Source of the DNA: Burkholderia arboris
Lineage (GTDB): Bacteria; Pseudomonadota; Gammaproteobacteria; Burkholderiales; Burkholderiaceae
Direction of reading: 5' to 3'
Assembly: GCF_902499125.1 (NCBI RefSeq)
Contig: NZ_CABVPX010000007.1
Coordinates: forward strand, 124,001-188,000
DNA: 64,000 bases
A program made the position numbers and the translations under genes. Numbering within the stretch: the first letter of the stretch is position 1; each line of letters opens with the position of its first letter. The notes under the pieces are model-generated. The model was not told where the DNA came from and searched no databases. It saw only the letters and a list, made by a program, of their open reading frames with translations. This document shows, piece by piece, positions 28,516-37,822 of the stretch.

Positions 28516-31500
28516 TTGTCATCCAGCAATCTGATCCGCATTCGCGGAGCACGTCAGCACAACCTCAAGAATCTCGATCTCGACCTGCGCACCGGCGAAA
28601 TGACGGTCGTCACCGGCCCGTCGGGCTCCGGCAAGTCGAGTCTCGTGTTCGACACGCTGTATGCGGAAGGGCAGCGGCGCTACGTCGAAACCTTCAGCGC
28701 GTACGCACGCCAGTTCCTCGACCGGATGGACCGCCCGCAGGTCGAGCGGGTCGACGGCGTGCCGCCCGCGATCGCGATCGACCAGACCAACCCGGTCCGC
28801 AGCTCGCGTTCGACCGTCGGCACGATGACCGAGCTGAACGATCACCTGAAGCTGCTGTATGCGCGCGCGGCCGAGCTGTTCGACCGCCAGACCGCGCGGC
28901 AGGTGCGCCACGACACGCCGGAGACGATCTACGCGGATCTCGTCGCGCGCACGCAGGCGGACGATCCGCGTGTCGTCGTCACGTTCCCGGTCGAGCTGCC
29001 GGAAGCGGTGTCCGACGAGGAAATCGCGCAGTGGCTGTCGGCGAGCGGGTACACGCGCGTGCAGGCGCAGCGCGAAGTCGCGTCGGCCACCGGGCCGCGC
29101 AAGGTGCTCGACGTGGTGGCCGACCGCTTCCGCGTGCAGCAGGCCGACAAGGTGCGGGTGGTCGAGGCGATCGAGGCGTCGCTGAAGCGCGGCGGCGGCC
29201 GCGTGAACGTGTACGTGCTTGCCCCGGAGGCGGAAAACGCGATCGCCGAGCCGCAGGTATGGCGGTTCTCCACCGGGCTGCATGATCCCGACAGCGACCT
29301 GCGCTACGCGGAGCCGCAAGCGGCGATGTTCTCGTTCAACTCGGCGTACGGCGCGTGCGAAACCTGCCGCGGCTTCGGCCGCGTGATCGGCGTCGATCTC
29401 GGCCTCGTGATTCCCGACGCGCGCAAGACGCTGCGCGGCGGCGCGATCAAGCCGATGCAGACACCCGCATGGAAAGAGTGCCAGGACGACCTGATGCGCT
29501 ATGCGGCGAAAGCCGGCATCCGCCGCGACGTGGCATGGTCCGAGCTGACCGACGCCGAGCGCGACTGGGTCGTCAACGGCTCGCCGGACTGGAACGGCAA
29601 GTGGCAGAGCCAGTGGTATGGGGTGAAGCGCTTCTTCGGCTACCTCGAATCGAAAGCGTACAAGATGCACATCCGCGTGCTGCTGTCGAAATACCGCAGC
29701 TACACGCCGTGTGACGTCTGCGGCGGCGCGCGCCTGAAGACGGAATCGCTGCAGTGGCGGCTCGGCTCGAAAGAGAACGCCGACGGCGTGCTCGCGCCGG
29801 CCGGCCGCTTCATGCCGCGCGGCGTCGGCTGGAACCGCACGCAGCTCGAAGCGCTGCCGGGCCTGACCGTGCACGACCTGATGCTGCTGCCGATCGAGCG
29901 CATCCGCCGCTTCTTCGACGACATCAGCCTGCCGAGCGCGCTGCTCGACGATGCGTTGAAGCTGCTGCTCGCCGAGGTGCGCACGCGCCTGAAATACCTG
30001 TGCGACGTGGGGCTCGGCTACCTGACGCTCGACCGGCAAAGCCGCACGCTGTCGGGTGGCGAAGTGCAGCGGATCAACCTGACGACGGCGCTCGGCACGT
30101 CGCTGACCAAAACCCTGTTCGTCCTCGATGAACCGAGTATCGGGCTGCATCCGCGCGATCTGACGCGGATCGTCGAGGCGATGCAGCGGCTGCGCGATGC
30201 GGGCAATACGCTGGTCGTCGTCGAGCACGATCCGTCGGTGATGCTCGCGGCCGACCGGCTGATCGACATGGGGCCCGGCCCGGGCGAGCGCGGCGGCACG
30301 ATCGTCTACGACGGCACGCCGGCCGACATCCGTTCGGCGCATACGCTGACGGGCGAATATCTCGGCGGCCGCAAGCAGGTCGCGCATGCATCGAACTGGG
30401 CGCGCCGGGCGGTCGACGCGAATACGCCGCGCATCGTGCTCGAAGGCGCGAGCGAACACAACCTGCGCGACGTGACGGTCGAGATTCCGTTGCAGCGGCT
30501 CGTCTGCGTGACGGGCGTGTCCGGCTCCGGCAAATCGACGCTGCTGCAGGACGTGCTGTATCCGGCGATGGCGCGGCACCACGGCAAGGCGACCGAGTCG
30601 CCGGGCGCGTACCGCAGCCTCGCCGGTGCCGACCAGGTCGGCGACGTCGTGTTCGTCGACCAGTCGCCGATCGGCAAGACCACGCGCTCGAACCCGGCGA
30701 GCTATGTCGGCGCGTTCGACGAGATCCGCAAGCTGTTCGCGAAGGCGCCGCTCGCGCTGCAGCGCGGCTACGGCGCCGGCACGTTCAGCTTCAACTCGGG
30801 AGACGGCCGGTGCCCGACCTGCGGCGGCTCGGGCTTCGAACACATCGAAATGCAGTTCCTGAGCGACGTCTACCTGCGCTGCCCGGACTGCGACGGCAGC
30901 CGCTACCGCGCCGAGATTCTCGAAGTGCGCATCGAGCGCAACGGCCGTGCGCTGAACATCGCCGACGTGCTCGACCTCACCGTCAGCGAAGCGGCCGCGT
31001 TCTTCGCGACCGACGCCGAGGTGCTGCGCGTGCTGCAGCCGATCGTCGATGTCGGCCTCGAATACGTGAAGCTCGGCCAGCCGGTGCCGACGCTCTCGGG
31101 TGGCGAGGCGCAGCGCCTGAAGCTCGCCGGCTTCCTCGCCGAATCCGCGGCGGCGGCCAACGGGCGCCGGGTCGCGACGGAAGAAGCGCGCGTCGCCCGC
31201 GCGAAGCTGTTCATGTTCGACGAGCCGACCACCGGGCTGCACTTCGACGACATCGCGAAGCTGATGCAGGCGTTCGGCAAGCTGCTCGCGGCCGGCCATT
31301 CGCTGATCGTGATCGAGCACAACCTCGACGTGATCCGCGCGGCCGACTGGCTGATCGATCTCGGCCCGGAAGGCGGCGACGGCGGCGGCCTCGTGCTGTG
31401 CGCGGGTACGCCCGACGACGTGAAGGCCTGCGCCGAATCGCATACGGGCGTGGCGCTGCTGCAGTACGACCGCGCGATGGATGCCGAAGCGGCGCTCGCC

Positions 31501-34410
31501 GACGAAGGCGTGCCGTTGCAGGCCGTGCTGAATGCGGCGCGCGAGCGCCGTGCGATCGAAGGCGAGGACGTCGTGCGGATCGTCAACGCGCGCGAGCACA
31601 ACCTGAAGGCGCTCGACGTCGACATTCCGCACGGCAAGTTCAACGTGATCACCGGCGTGTCGGGGTCCGGCAAGTCGACGCTCGCGTTCGACATCCTGTT
31701 CCACGAAGGGCAGCGCCGCTACCTCGAATCGCTGAACGCGTACGCACGCTCGATCGTGCAGCCGGCCGGGCGCCCCGAAGTCGATGCGGTGTACGGCATT
31801 CCGCCGACCGTCGCGATCGAGCAGCGGCTGTCGCGCGGCGGGCGCAAGAGTACGGTCGCGACCACATCCGAAGTGTGGCACTTCCTGCGGCTGCTGTATG
31901 TGAAGCTCGGCCTGCAGCATTGCATCCACGACGGCACGCCGGTCACGTCGCAATCGGTCGAATCGATCGCCGCGCAGCTGCTGCGCGATCATCGCGGCGA
32001 ACACGTCGGGCTGCTCGCGCCGCTCGTCGTGAACCGCAAGGGCGTGTATACCGATCTCGCGAAATGGGCGAAGGCGCGCGGCAACACGCATCTGCGCGTC
32101 GACGGCGAGTTCGTGCCGGTCGATCCGTGGCCGAAGCTCGACCGCTTCCGTGAGCACACGATCGAATTGCCGGTCGCCGATGTCGTCGTGTCGCCGGACA
32201 ACGAGGCCGAGTTGCGGCGCAAGCTCGACGAGACGCTCGAGCTCGGCAAGGGCGTGATGCACCTGCTCGCGCCGCTCGACGGGCTGCACGATGCGATGCA
32301 GGGCGATCGGTCGACCGCGCGCGTCGGCACGGTCAAGGTGCTGTCGGTCAAGCGTGCGTGCCCGGTGTGCGGCACGAGCTATCCGGAGCTGGACCCGCGG
32401 ATGTTCTCGTACAACAGCAAGCACGGCTGGTGCACGACCTGCGTCGGCACTGGCGTCACGCTCACGCGCGAACAGCGCGCGGCGTACGACGACACGGTGC
32501 TCGCCGAGGACGGCCGCGGCCGCGAGCAGACGCTGCCGTCGGACGAGCAGGAACCGGAAGGCGTCGGCAACGAACCGTGCCCGGATTGCGGCGGCACGCG
32601 GTTGAACCCTGCGGCGCGCGCGGTCACGTTCGACGCGCATCCGATCGTCGAGGTCGCGCAGTGGACGGTGTCGGACACGCGCCGCTGGATCGACGCGCTC
32701 GAACTTACCGGGCGCGATGCGCAGATCGCACGCGACATCGTCAGCGAGATCGGCAGCCGCCTCGCGTTTCTCGAGGAGGTCGGGCTCGGCTACCTGAGCC
32801 TCGACCGCGCGGCGCCGAGCTTGTCGGGCGGCGAAGCGCAGCGCATCCGGCTCGCCGCGCAGCTCGGCAGCAACCTGCAGGGTGTCTGCTACGTGCTCGA
32901 CGAGCCGACGATCGGCCTGCATCCGCGCGACAACCAGATCCTGCTCGATGCGCTGCGCAAGCTCGGCGACAAGGGCAATACGCTCGTCGTCGTCGAGCAC
33001 GACGAGGACACGATCCGCCGCGCCGATCACATCATCGACGTCGGCCCGGGCGCCGGCAAGCGCGGCGGCACGCTGGTCGCGCAGGGCGCGGTCGCCGATC
33101 TTGCCGCGCAGGCCGATTCGGTCACGGGCCGGCTGCTCGCGCAGCCGATGACGCATCCGCTGCAGCCGCGCCGCAGCGTGAGCCTGCCCGGCAAGAAGGG
33201 CGGCGACGCGGTGCCGGAAGCGTGGCTGACCGTGCACGGCGCACGGCTGCACAACCTGCGCGACGTCACGGTCGGCATTCCGCTCGCGCGGCTCGTCGCG
33301 GTGACGGGCGTCAGCGGCTCGGGCAAATCGACGCTCGCGCGCGACGTGCTGATGACGAACCTGCTCGACGCGGTCGGCCGCTCGGTGCTGTCGTCGCCAG
33401 CCACGCGGCGTGCGCGCAAGGCCGCGCAGCAGGACGCGCCAGCGGCCAACCGCCGCTCGAGCGTGCTCGCGCGCAGCGCGCCGCGGCCGTCGCTGAACGT
33501 CACGCATGCGTGGCAGGGCTGCGAGTCGCTGAGCGGCTGGGAGCAGATCGATCGCGTGCTCGAAGTCGACCAGACGCCGATCGGCAAGACGCCGCGTTCG
33601 TGTCCGGCCACCTACATCGGCGTGTGGGACACGATCCGCAAGCTGTTCGCGGACACGCTGGAGGCGCGCGCACGCGGCTATACGGCGTCGCGTTTCTCGT
33701 TCAATACCGGCGACGGGCGTTGTCCCGCATGCGAGGGGCAGGGCGTACGCACGATCGGCATGAGCTTCCTGCCCGACGTGAAGGTGCCGTGCGACGTGTG
33801 CCACGGCCAGCGCTTCAACCCGGAGACGCTCGCCGTCACGTGGCGCGGCCGGAACATTGGGGACGTGCTGACGATGGAGATCGACGAGGCGGTGGAGTTT
33901 TTCGCGCCGATCTCGAACATCGCGCACCCGCTGCAGCTGATGAAGGACGTCGGGCTGGGGTATCTGACGCTCGGCCAGCCGTCGCCGACGCTGTCCGGCG
34001 GCGAGGCGCAGCGCATCAAGCTTGTCACCGAACTGACGAAGGTGCGCGACGACATCACGCGGCGCGGCCAGAAGGCGCCGCACACGCTGTATGTGCTCGA
34101 CGAACCGACGGTCGGCCTGCACATGGCGGACGTCGCGAAGCTGATTCGCGTGCTGCACCGGCTCGTCGATGCAGGGCACAGCGTCGTCGTGATCGAGCAT
34201 GACCTCGACGTGATCGCGGAAGCCGACTGGATCATCGATCTCGGGCCGGAAGGCGGTGTGGGCGGCGGCACGATCGTCGCGGCGGCGCCGCCGGAAGCGC
34301 TGGCGAAGGTGAGCGCGAGCCATACGGGGCAGGCATTGAAGCCGGTGCTGGCGCGTACGGATTCGGCTGAGGGTGAGGCCGAGCGGCAGGGAGAAGCGCG
34401 CGTCGGTTGA
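28516..34410 (+). CDS. Double-length UvrA-type excinuclease ATPase (tandem UvrA)
   Basis: The start is TTG 28516, with AGG just upstream. The 1964-residue protein is two UvrA-like units in one chain; ordinary UvrA has about 940-970 residues. Four P-loops (Lys40, Lys673, Lys1053, Lys1604) and four LSGGE/LSGGEAQR signatures define four ABC modules. Zinc-finger cysteine pairs recur (CETCRG, CPTCGG with CPDCDG, CPVCG with CTTCVG, CPACEG with CDVCHG). UvrA dimers find DNA lesions and load UvrB, so this chain could act as a covalent dimer. An SOS box lies upstream and a strong terminator downstream, so it is a monocistronic damage-inducible gene. The housekeeping uvrA is not in this window. Confidence 0.95.
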   Translation: MSSSNLIRIRGARQHNLKNLDLDLRTGEMTVVTGPSGSGKSSLVFDTLYAEGQRRYVETFSAYARQFLDRMDRPQVERVDGVPPAIAIDQTNPVRSSRSTVGTMTELNDHLKLLYARAAELFDRQTARQVRHDTPETIYADLVARTQADDPRVVVTFPVELPEAVSDEEIAQWLSASGYTRVQAQREVASATGPRKVLDVVADRFRVQQADKVRVVEAIEASLKRGGGRVNVYVLAPEAENAIAEPQVWRFSTGLHDPDSDLRYAEPQAAMFSFNSAYGACETCRGFGRVIGVDLGLVIPDARKTLRGGAIKPMQTPAWKECQDDLMRYAAKAGIRRDVAWSELTDAERDWVVNGSPDWNGKWQSQWYGVKRFFGYLESKAYKMHIRVLLSKYRSYTPCDVCGGARLKTESLQWRLGSKENADGVLAPAGRFMPRGVGWNRTQLEALPGLTVHDLMLLPIERIRRFFDDISLPSALLDDALKLLLAEVRTRLKYLCDVGLGYLTLDRQSRTLSGGEVQRINLTTALGTSLTKTLFVLDEPSIGLHPRDLTRIVEAMQRLRDAGNTLVVVEHDPSVMLAADRLIDMGPGPGERGGTIVYDGTPADIRSAHTLTGEYLGGRKQVAHASNWARRAVDANTPRIVLEGASEHNLRDVTVEIPLQRLVCVTGVSGSGKSTLLQDVLYPAMARHHGKATESPGAYRSLAGADQVGDVVFVDQSPIGKTTRSNPASYVGAFDEIRKLFAKAPLALQRGYGAGTFSFNSGDGRCPTCGGSGFEHIEMQFLSDVYLRCPDCDGSRYRAEILEVRIERNGRALNIADVLDLTVSEAAAFFATDAEVLRVLQPIVDVGLEYVKLGQPVPTLSGGEAQRLKLAGFLAESAAAANGRRVATEEARVARAKLFMFDEPTTGLHFDDIAKLMQAFGKLLAAGHSLIVIEHNLDVIRAADWLIDLGPEGGDGGGLVLCAGTPDDVKACAESHTGVALLQYDRAMDAEAALADEGVPLQAVLNAARERRAIEGEDVVRIVNAREHNLKALDVDIPHGKFNVITGVSGSGKSTLAFDILFHEGQRRYLESLNAYARSIVQPAGRPEVDAVYGIPPTVAIEQRLSRGGRKSTVATTSEVWHFLRLLYVKLGLQHCIHDGTPVTSQSVESIAAQLLRDHRGEHVGLLAPLVVNRKGVYTDLAKWAKARGNTHLRVDGEFVPVDPWPKLDRFREHTIELPVADVVVSPDNEAELRRKLDETLELGKGVMHLLAPLDGLHDAMQGDRSTARVGTVKVLSVKRACPVCGTSYPELDPRMFSYNSKHGWCTTCVGTGVTLTREQRAAYDDTVLAEDGRGREQTLPSDEQEPEGVGNEPCPDCGGTRLNPAARAVTFDAHPIVEVAQWTVSDTRRWIDALELTGRDAQIARDIVSEIGSRLAFLEEVGLGYLSLDRAAPSLSGGEAQRIRLAAQLGSNLQGVCYVLDEPTIGLHPRDNQILLDALRKLGDKGNTLVVVEHDEDTIRRADHIIDVGPGAGKRGGTLVAQGAVADLAAQADSVTGRLLAQPMTHPLQPRRSVSLPGKKGGDAVPEAWLTVHGARLHNLRDVTVGIPLARLVAVTGVSGSGKSTLARDVLMTNLLDAVGRSVLSSPATRRARKAAQQDAPAANRRSSVLARSAPRPSLNVTHAWQGCESLSGWEQIDRVLEVDQTPIGKTPRSCPATYIGVWDTIRKLFADTLEARARGYTASRFSFNTGDGRCPACEGQGVRTIGMSFLPDVKVPCDVCHGQRFNPETLAVTWRGRNIGDVLTMEIDEAVEFFAPISNIAHPLQLMKDVGLGYLTLGQPSPTLSGGEAQRIKLVTELTKVRDDITRRGQKAPHTLYVLDEPTVGLHMADVAKLIRVLHRLVDAGHSVVVIEHDLDVIAEADWIIDLGPEGGVGGGTIVAAAPPEALAKVSASHTGQALKPVLARTDSAEGEAERQGEARVG

Positions 34411-34434
34411 GCGCGACCTTGCCGGTCAGCCGAC

Positions 34435-34470
34435 GGCCCCGGTGTCTTGGCGGACACCGGGGCCGTTTTT
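34435..34470 (+). terminator. Rho-independent terminator of the tandem uvrA
   Basis: GGCCCCGGTGTC (34435-34446) pairs perfectly with GACACCGGGGCC (34453-34464) around a 6-base loop. GTTTTT follows at once. The 12-bp stem plus T-run is a textbook terminator placed 25 bases after the uvrA stop. Confidence 0.95.
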
Positions 34471-34491
34471 ATTTCGTCATGCGGCGGCCGG

Positions 34492-35373
34492 TCAGGCGGC
34501 CGGCGCGACGGACGCGCCCGTGATGCCGTGCCGACGCAGGGAATCGGCGACGAAGCCGGACGCTTTCATTTCTTCGACGAATGCATTCAGCATGGTTGCG
34601 GCCGCATCGCCGCGGCTTTTCGGCACGCCCATCGCCTGACGGATCACCATGAAGCGCTCGTCGAGCAGGCGCAGGCCGGTCGTTTTCGCGGCGTCGGCTT
34701 CGAGCTGCTGCTTCACGCCGGCCGCCACTTCCAGCCGCTGTTCGAGAAACGTCGGGACGACAGCCGGCGACGTCGGTGCGCGCACGATCTGGGCGGACTT
34801 CAGTTCGCGCGTGAGGAACAGGTCGTATGCGCTGCCCTTGCCGACGGCCACGCGGTTGTGCGGCTGGTCGACGTCGTCGTTGGTCCGGATCGGCGAAGCG
34901 TCGGGCACGAGATAGAAGCCTTCGATCAGCACGTACGGCGCGGTGAACGCGACGGTTTCGCCGCGCAGCGGATCCACCGCGAAGAAGCCGAAATCGGCGC
35001 GTTCTTCAGTCAGTGCCTGCACCGATTTGCCGGCGGCGTCGAACACCACGAGTTCCAGTTCGGCCGACAGGCGCTCGGCGAACGCGCGCGCGAGGTCGAT
35101 CGAGACGCCGAAGGGTTCGCCCGTGGCAGCGTCGCGATTCGCGAGGATCGGGTTGCCGAGGTTGATCGACGCGCGGAGCTTGCCGGTCGGGGTGAAGGCG
35201 GAGACGGCGGAAGGGGCGATGGGCATGAGCGGGCTCGTGGGCGGCGTAGGGGCGGCAGGGTGACGGGGGACGCGCAACGGCGCGTCGATGTCGAGCTTAT
35301 CACCCGGACGCCGGGGGGAGCGTGTCGCGGGGCGCGCCGGCTTCGAAACGTCGAGCCGGAACGCCCGCTTCAT
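34492..35373 (-). CDS. Family 3 extracellular solute-binding-like protein, no clear signal peptide
   Basis: ATG 35373 has GGGGAG 8 bases upstream and gives 293 residues. A longer frame to 35535 lacks such a site. From about residue 60 the protein follows the amino-acid-binding fold: GKLRASINLGNPI, GEPFGVSIDLARAFAERL, RADFGFFAVDPLRGETVAFTAPY-like strands and GKGSAYDLFLTREL. The first 50 residues are basic and Pro-rich, not a Sec signal, so periplasmic export is doubtful. No ABC permease or ATPase gene adjoins. It could be a cytoplasmic sensor-like relative or have a mis-evolved 5' end. Confidence 0.8.
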   Translation of the reverse strand: MKRAFRLDVSKPARPATRSPRRPGDKLDIDAPLRVPRHPAAPTPPTSPLMPIAPSAVSAFTPTGKLRASINLGNPILANRDAATGEPFGVSIDLARAFAERLSAELELVVFDAAGKSVQALTEERADFGFFAVDPLRGETVAFTAPYVLIEGFYLVPDASPIRTNDDVDQPHNRVAVGKGSAYDLFLTRELKSAQIVRAPTSPAVVPTFLEQRLEVAAGVKQQLEADAAKTTGLRLLDERFMVIRQAMGVPKSRGDAAATMLNAFVEEMKASGFVADSLRRHGITGASVAPAA

Positions 35374-35413
35374 GGTCGTAGCTCCCCCGTCCGGGTGGCC
35401 TATGACGGTTCGG

Positions 35414-36412
35414 CTATTCGTTCCGGTGCTGACCGGAAACGAGCTGAGCAGACGGCGCAACCGCGATCGCGATTTTTCCCCGAACACCGTTGTCAGGACT
35501 CTCCAGCCGGGCATGGGCGAGCGGAATGTCGGCAAGCGAATAGACGGCGCCCACGTGTGGCCGCAACTGGCCGCGCTCGACCAACGCGCTCAACTCGTCG
35601 AGCTTGCCGCGGTTCTGCCGGGTGAAAACGAAGTGGTAACTCGCGTTCTTGCCCCAGGCCTGAAGGACGTTTTGCGGCTGTGCGATGTCCACGATCGTCA
35701 CGACGCGGCCGAGTTGCGCGAGCGCGTCGGGGCTACGCGACAAGGTGTTGCCGCCAATGGTGTCGAACACGACATCGACGCCGCGGCCGCCCGTTTCCCG
35801 CAGGATGGCATCGACGTAATCGTCCTTCTGGTAGTCGATCACCACGTCGGCCCCCAGGCTTCGCGCGAACGCGAAGTTGGTTTCGCGCACGGTCGTGAAC
35901 ACCCTTGCACCGATGGCTTTGGCGAGCTGGATCGCCACATGACCGACGCCGCCCGCGCCGCCGTGTACCAGAATGCTTTCCCCGACTCTTAATGCCGCGC
36001 GCACGACCAGGGCTTCCCACGCCGTCCCGCCAACCAGGGTCAGGCTTGCCGCTTCAAGATGGCTCAGCGACGACGGCTTCTTCCCGACGATGCCTTCTGC
36101 CGCAACGTGGTACTCGGCATAGCTTCCCGGGCCGTCGAAAATCTGCGGGGTGTACCAGACTGCGTCTCCCGGGGAGAAGGTCGTCACCCCCGGGCCGACT
36201 GCCTCGACCACGCCGGAGACGTCATGCCCGGTAATGGCCGGCAGCGGCACCAGGTCGCGATAGTCGCCCCGTCGGACCTGGTAATCCAGCGGATTGATGG
36301 AGGTGGCATGTACGCGGACCAGCACGTGTCCCGCGTGCGGCACCGGCGTGGGCACGTCGCAAAGTTCGAACGATTCCGGGCCGCCAAACGACTTGAGTTG
36401 CATTGCTTTCAT
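35414..36412 (-). CDS. MDR-superfamily NAD(P)H-dependent quinone oxidoreductase/alcohol dehydrogenase
   Basis: ATG 36412 follows GAGGAT and gives 332 residues; the frame extends upstream without a better start. The N-terminal GroES-like domain ([15 protein letters not shown]) and the Rossmann motif [18 protein letters not shown] are typical of zinc-free quinone oxidoreductases. The structural-zinc cysteine cluster is absent. It reduces quinones, enals or related electrophiles in the cytoplasm. It is the second gene behind an ArsR-type regulator on the same strand, and a 20-bp operator-like repeat lies 28 bases upstream of its start, matching one before the regulator. Confidence 0.9.
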   Translation of the reverse strand: MKAMQLKSFGGPESFELCDVPTPVPHAGHVLVRVHATSINPLDYQVRRGDYRDLVPLPAITGHDVSGVVEAVGPGVTTFSPGDAVWYTPQIFDGPGSYAEYHVAAEGIVGKKPSSLSHLEAASLTLVGGTAWEALVVRAALRVGESILVHGGAGGVGHVAIQLAKAIGARVFTTVRETNFAFARSLGADVVIDYQKDDYVDAILRETGGRGVDVVFDTIGGNTLSRSPDALAQLGRVVTIVDIAQPQNVLQAWGKNASYHFVFTRQNRGKLDELSALVERGQLRPHVGAVYSLADIPLAHARLESPDNGVRGKIAIAVAPSAQLVSGQHRNE

Positions 36413-36439
36413 CGCACATCCTCGTTTCGATAAAAAGGG

Positions 36440-36459
36440 ATATCGGGAATTATCGATAT
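36440..36459. promoter_or_regulatory. Operator-like inverted repeat ATATCG-N8-CGATAT upstream of the oxidoreductase
   Basis: Perfect 6-bp arms at 36440-36445 and 36454-36459 have an 8-base spacer. It is identical in architecture and arm sequence to the site at 36786-36805. It lies in the 61-bp gap between the regulator and oxidoreductase genes, so the second gene may have its own regulated promoter. Confidence 0.75.
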
Positions 36460-36473
36460 CATGGGGCAAAAAA

Positions 36474-36776
36474 TTACAGGTCCTTGCCGATGCTCGCGGC
36501 AAGGGCACTGATGGCTGCTTCGTTCCGCTTGTAGTAGGTCCACTGGCCGATGCGCCTGACTTCGACCAGGCCGGCGCGTTGCAGTGTGGCCAGATAATCG
36601 GACACCGTGGACTGCGACAAACCGACGCCTTCCTGAATGCTGCTGACGCAGACGCCCACCGTATGAACGTCCCCCTCGTCCTGCGGAGGGAAGTGCTTCG
36701 CGGGATCCTTCAAACCCTTCAGGATTTCAAGGCGCGTCCGGTTCGAGAGAGCTTTGAAGATTTCGAGCAAGTCCAT
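36474..36776 (-). CDS. ArsR/SmtB-family winged-helix regulator
   Basis: The 100-residue protein is of standard ArsR size. [19 protein letters not shown] and the recognition helix region [24 protein letters not shown] are clear. The metal-sensing ELCVCDL motif is lacking. A single Cys sits in GVCVSSI, so the inducer may be a thiol-reactive or organic compound rather than a metal (inference). It probably represses itself and the downstream oxidoreductase through two identical ATATCG-N8-CGATAT sites; one centres about 20 bases upstream of its ATG. Confidence 0.92.
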   Translation of the reverse strand: MDLLEIFKALSNRTRLEILKGLKDPAKHFPPQDEGDVHTVGVCVSSIQEGVGLSQSTVSDYLATLQRAGLVEVRRIGQWTYYKRNEAAISALAASIGKDL

Positions 36777-36785
36777 GGCGCGAGT

Positions 36786-36805
36786 ATATCGAGATTTACC
36801 GATAT
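36786..36805. promoter_or_regulatory. Operator-like inverted repeat ATATCG-N8-CGATAT upstream of the ArsR-type gene
   Basis: Arms at 36786-36791 and 36800-36805 are perfect complements separated by 8 bases. The site ends 10 bases before the regulator start and would overlap its promoter or leader, as expected for autorepression. Confidence 0.78.
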
Positions 36806-37822
36806 GTCAATGTGGGGCGCGCTGTCGTCATGGAGAAGGGGGGATGCGGTTGGCTGGGTCGACGCCTCCGTCGGACCTGATGCTGCGTGCGCCTGTTGCA
36901 GCTTTGAAGACGGGTATCCAGGTCGGCCCGAGGCGCATCTGGCAGCCGAAGCGGGGGCGCCATTTTTCGGGTTCGCGATCGAGCGGGAAAAACCGGTCAG
37001 GATGCTTCTCGCTTCGCCACCTGGCGATCGGTACTTCAAGGTGTTCGACTCATGTTGCTGCAAGACTCATGCGCGAGTCGCCTCAGCATCGTGGCTTGCG
37101 AGGCAGGCATGTGACGTGGCGCAGTCCACCTCGGGTGCGGTTCGCCGCCACTCCAGCGGCGCCGTCACCGCGATACCGTGACGAAACACATTTATTGCAG
37201 GAGCACGGATGGGCCGCCGCTTGCCCGGAAGTTCGCGGCGACGGGTCGTGCTCATCGAGACCGACTGCTTCATGGTGCGGGATCGTGGGCAACGATCGAG
37301 GCCATTTCGCAGTTAAAAGCCTGCCGGGCGCGCCACGTGGTGACCCGCTACGTGAACCGACCGCAAGGCGCGAATGCTCGCCTCGTCAAATCAATTAGAT
37401 GCAATTACGCAGTGGCAAAAATCTGAGCGGCATCAAGCCTTATTGTTATTCGCAAGGCGGTAGCGCTACGTCGCGAGAATGGAGTGATTTCGACGCGGCT
37501 TATAAATGACGAGGGAATGGTTGCGTGCGGCGGTGAACGCACATCACGGCGCCACCTTCATCCCTCGGTGGCGAGAGGCATTGGCTTGGGCGGAAATGCA
37601 TGAGCGGAGCGTGTTCGATCAAGCCGAATTGAATCGTGGAAAATCCATCCAGGCCCCCAAGATGATTCAATATCGACCGACTCCGGTTTCAAGGTCATTT
37701 AAATCATTGTGAAATTATCGCGTCAAGAATTTCAGCTGAAGCAGGCTATTGGGAAATTGGCTCGGATATATTGCATTTTCCTTGCAATGAATGATGAATG
37801 AGGTAGGCTTGAGGCCGTCGTC
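36806..37822. other. About 1 kb without a supported gene
   Basis: Several open frames exist on both strands, including a plus frame at 36754-37398 and a minus frame at 36719-37063. None shows a domain, a ribosome site or the high third-position GC of neighbours. The last 400 bases (37420-37820) are AT-richer and presumably contain the promoter of the M23 peptidase gene. The stretch may be decayed coding DNA. Confidence 0.45.

Noticed and set aside
28519-34323. A minus-strand open frame of about 1934 codons opposite uvrA
   Set aside because: It is Arg/His/Ala-rich, without recognisable domains, and is the antisense image of a high-GC ATPase gene.
36719-37426. Several open frames between the ArsR-type gene and the M23 peptidase gene
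   Set aside because: None has a domain, a ribosome site or genome-like codon use; called as a gene-free stretch.
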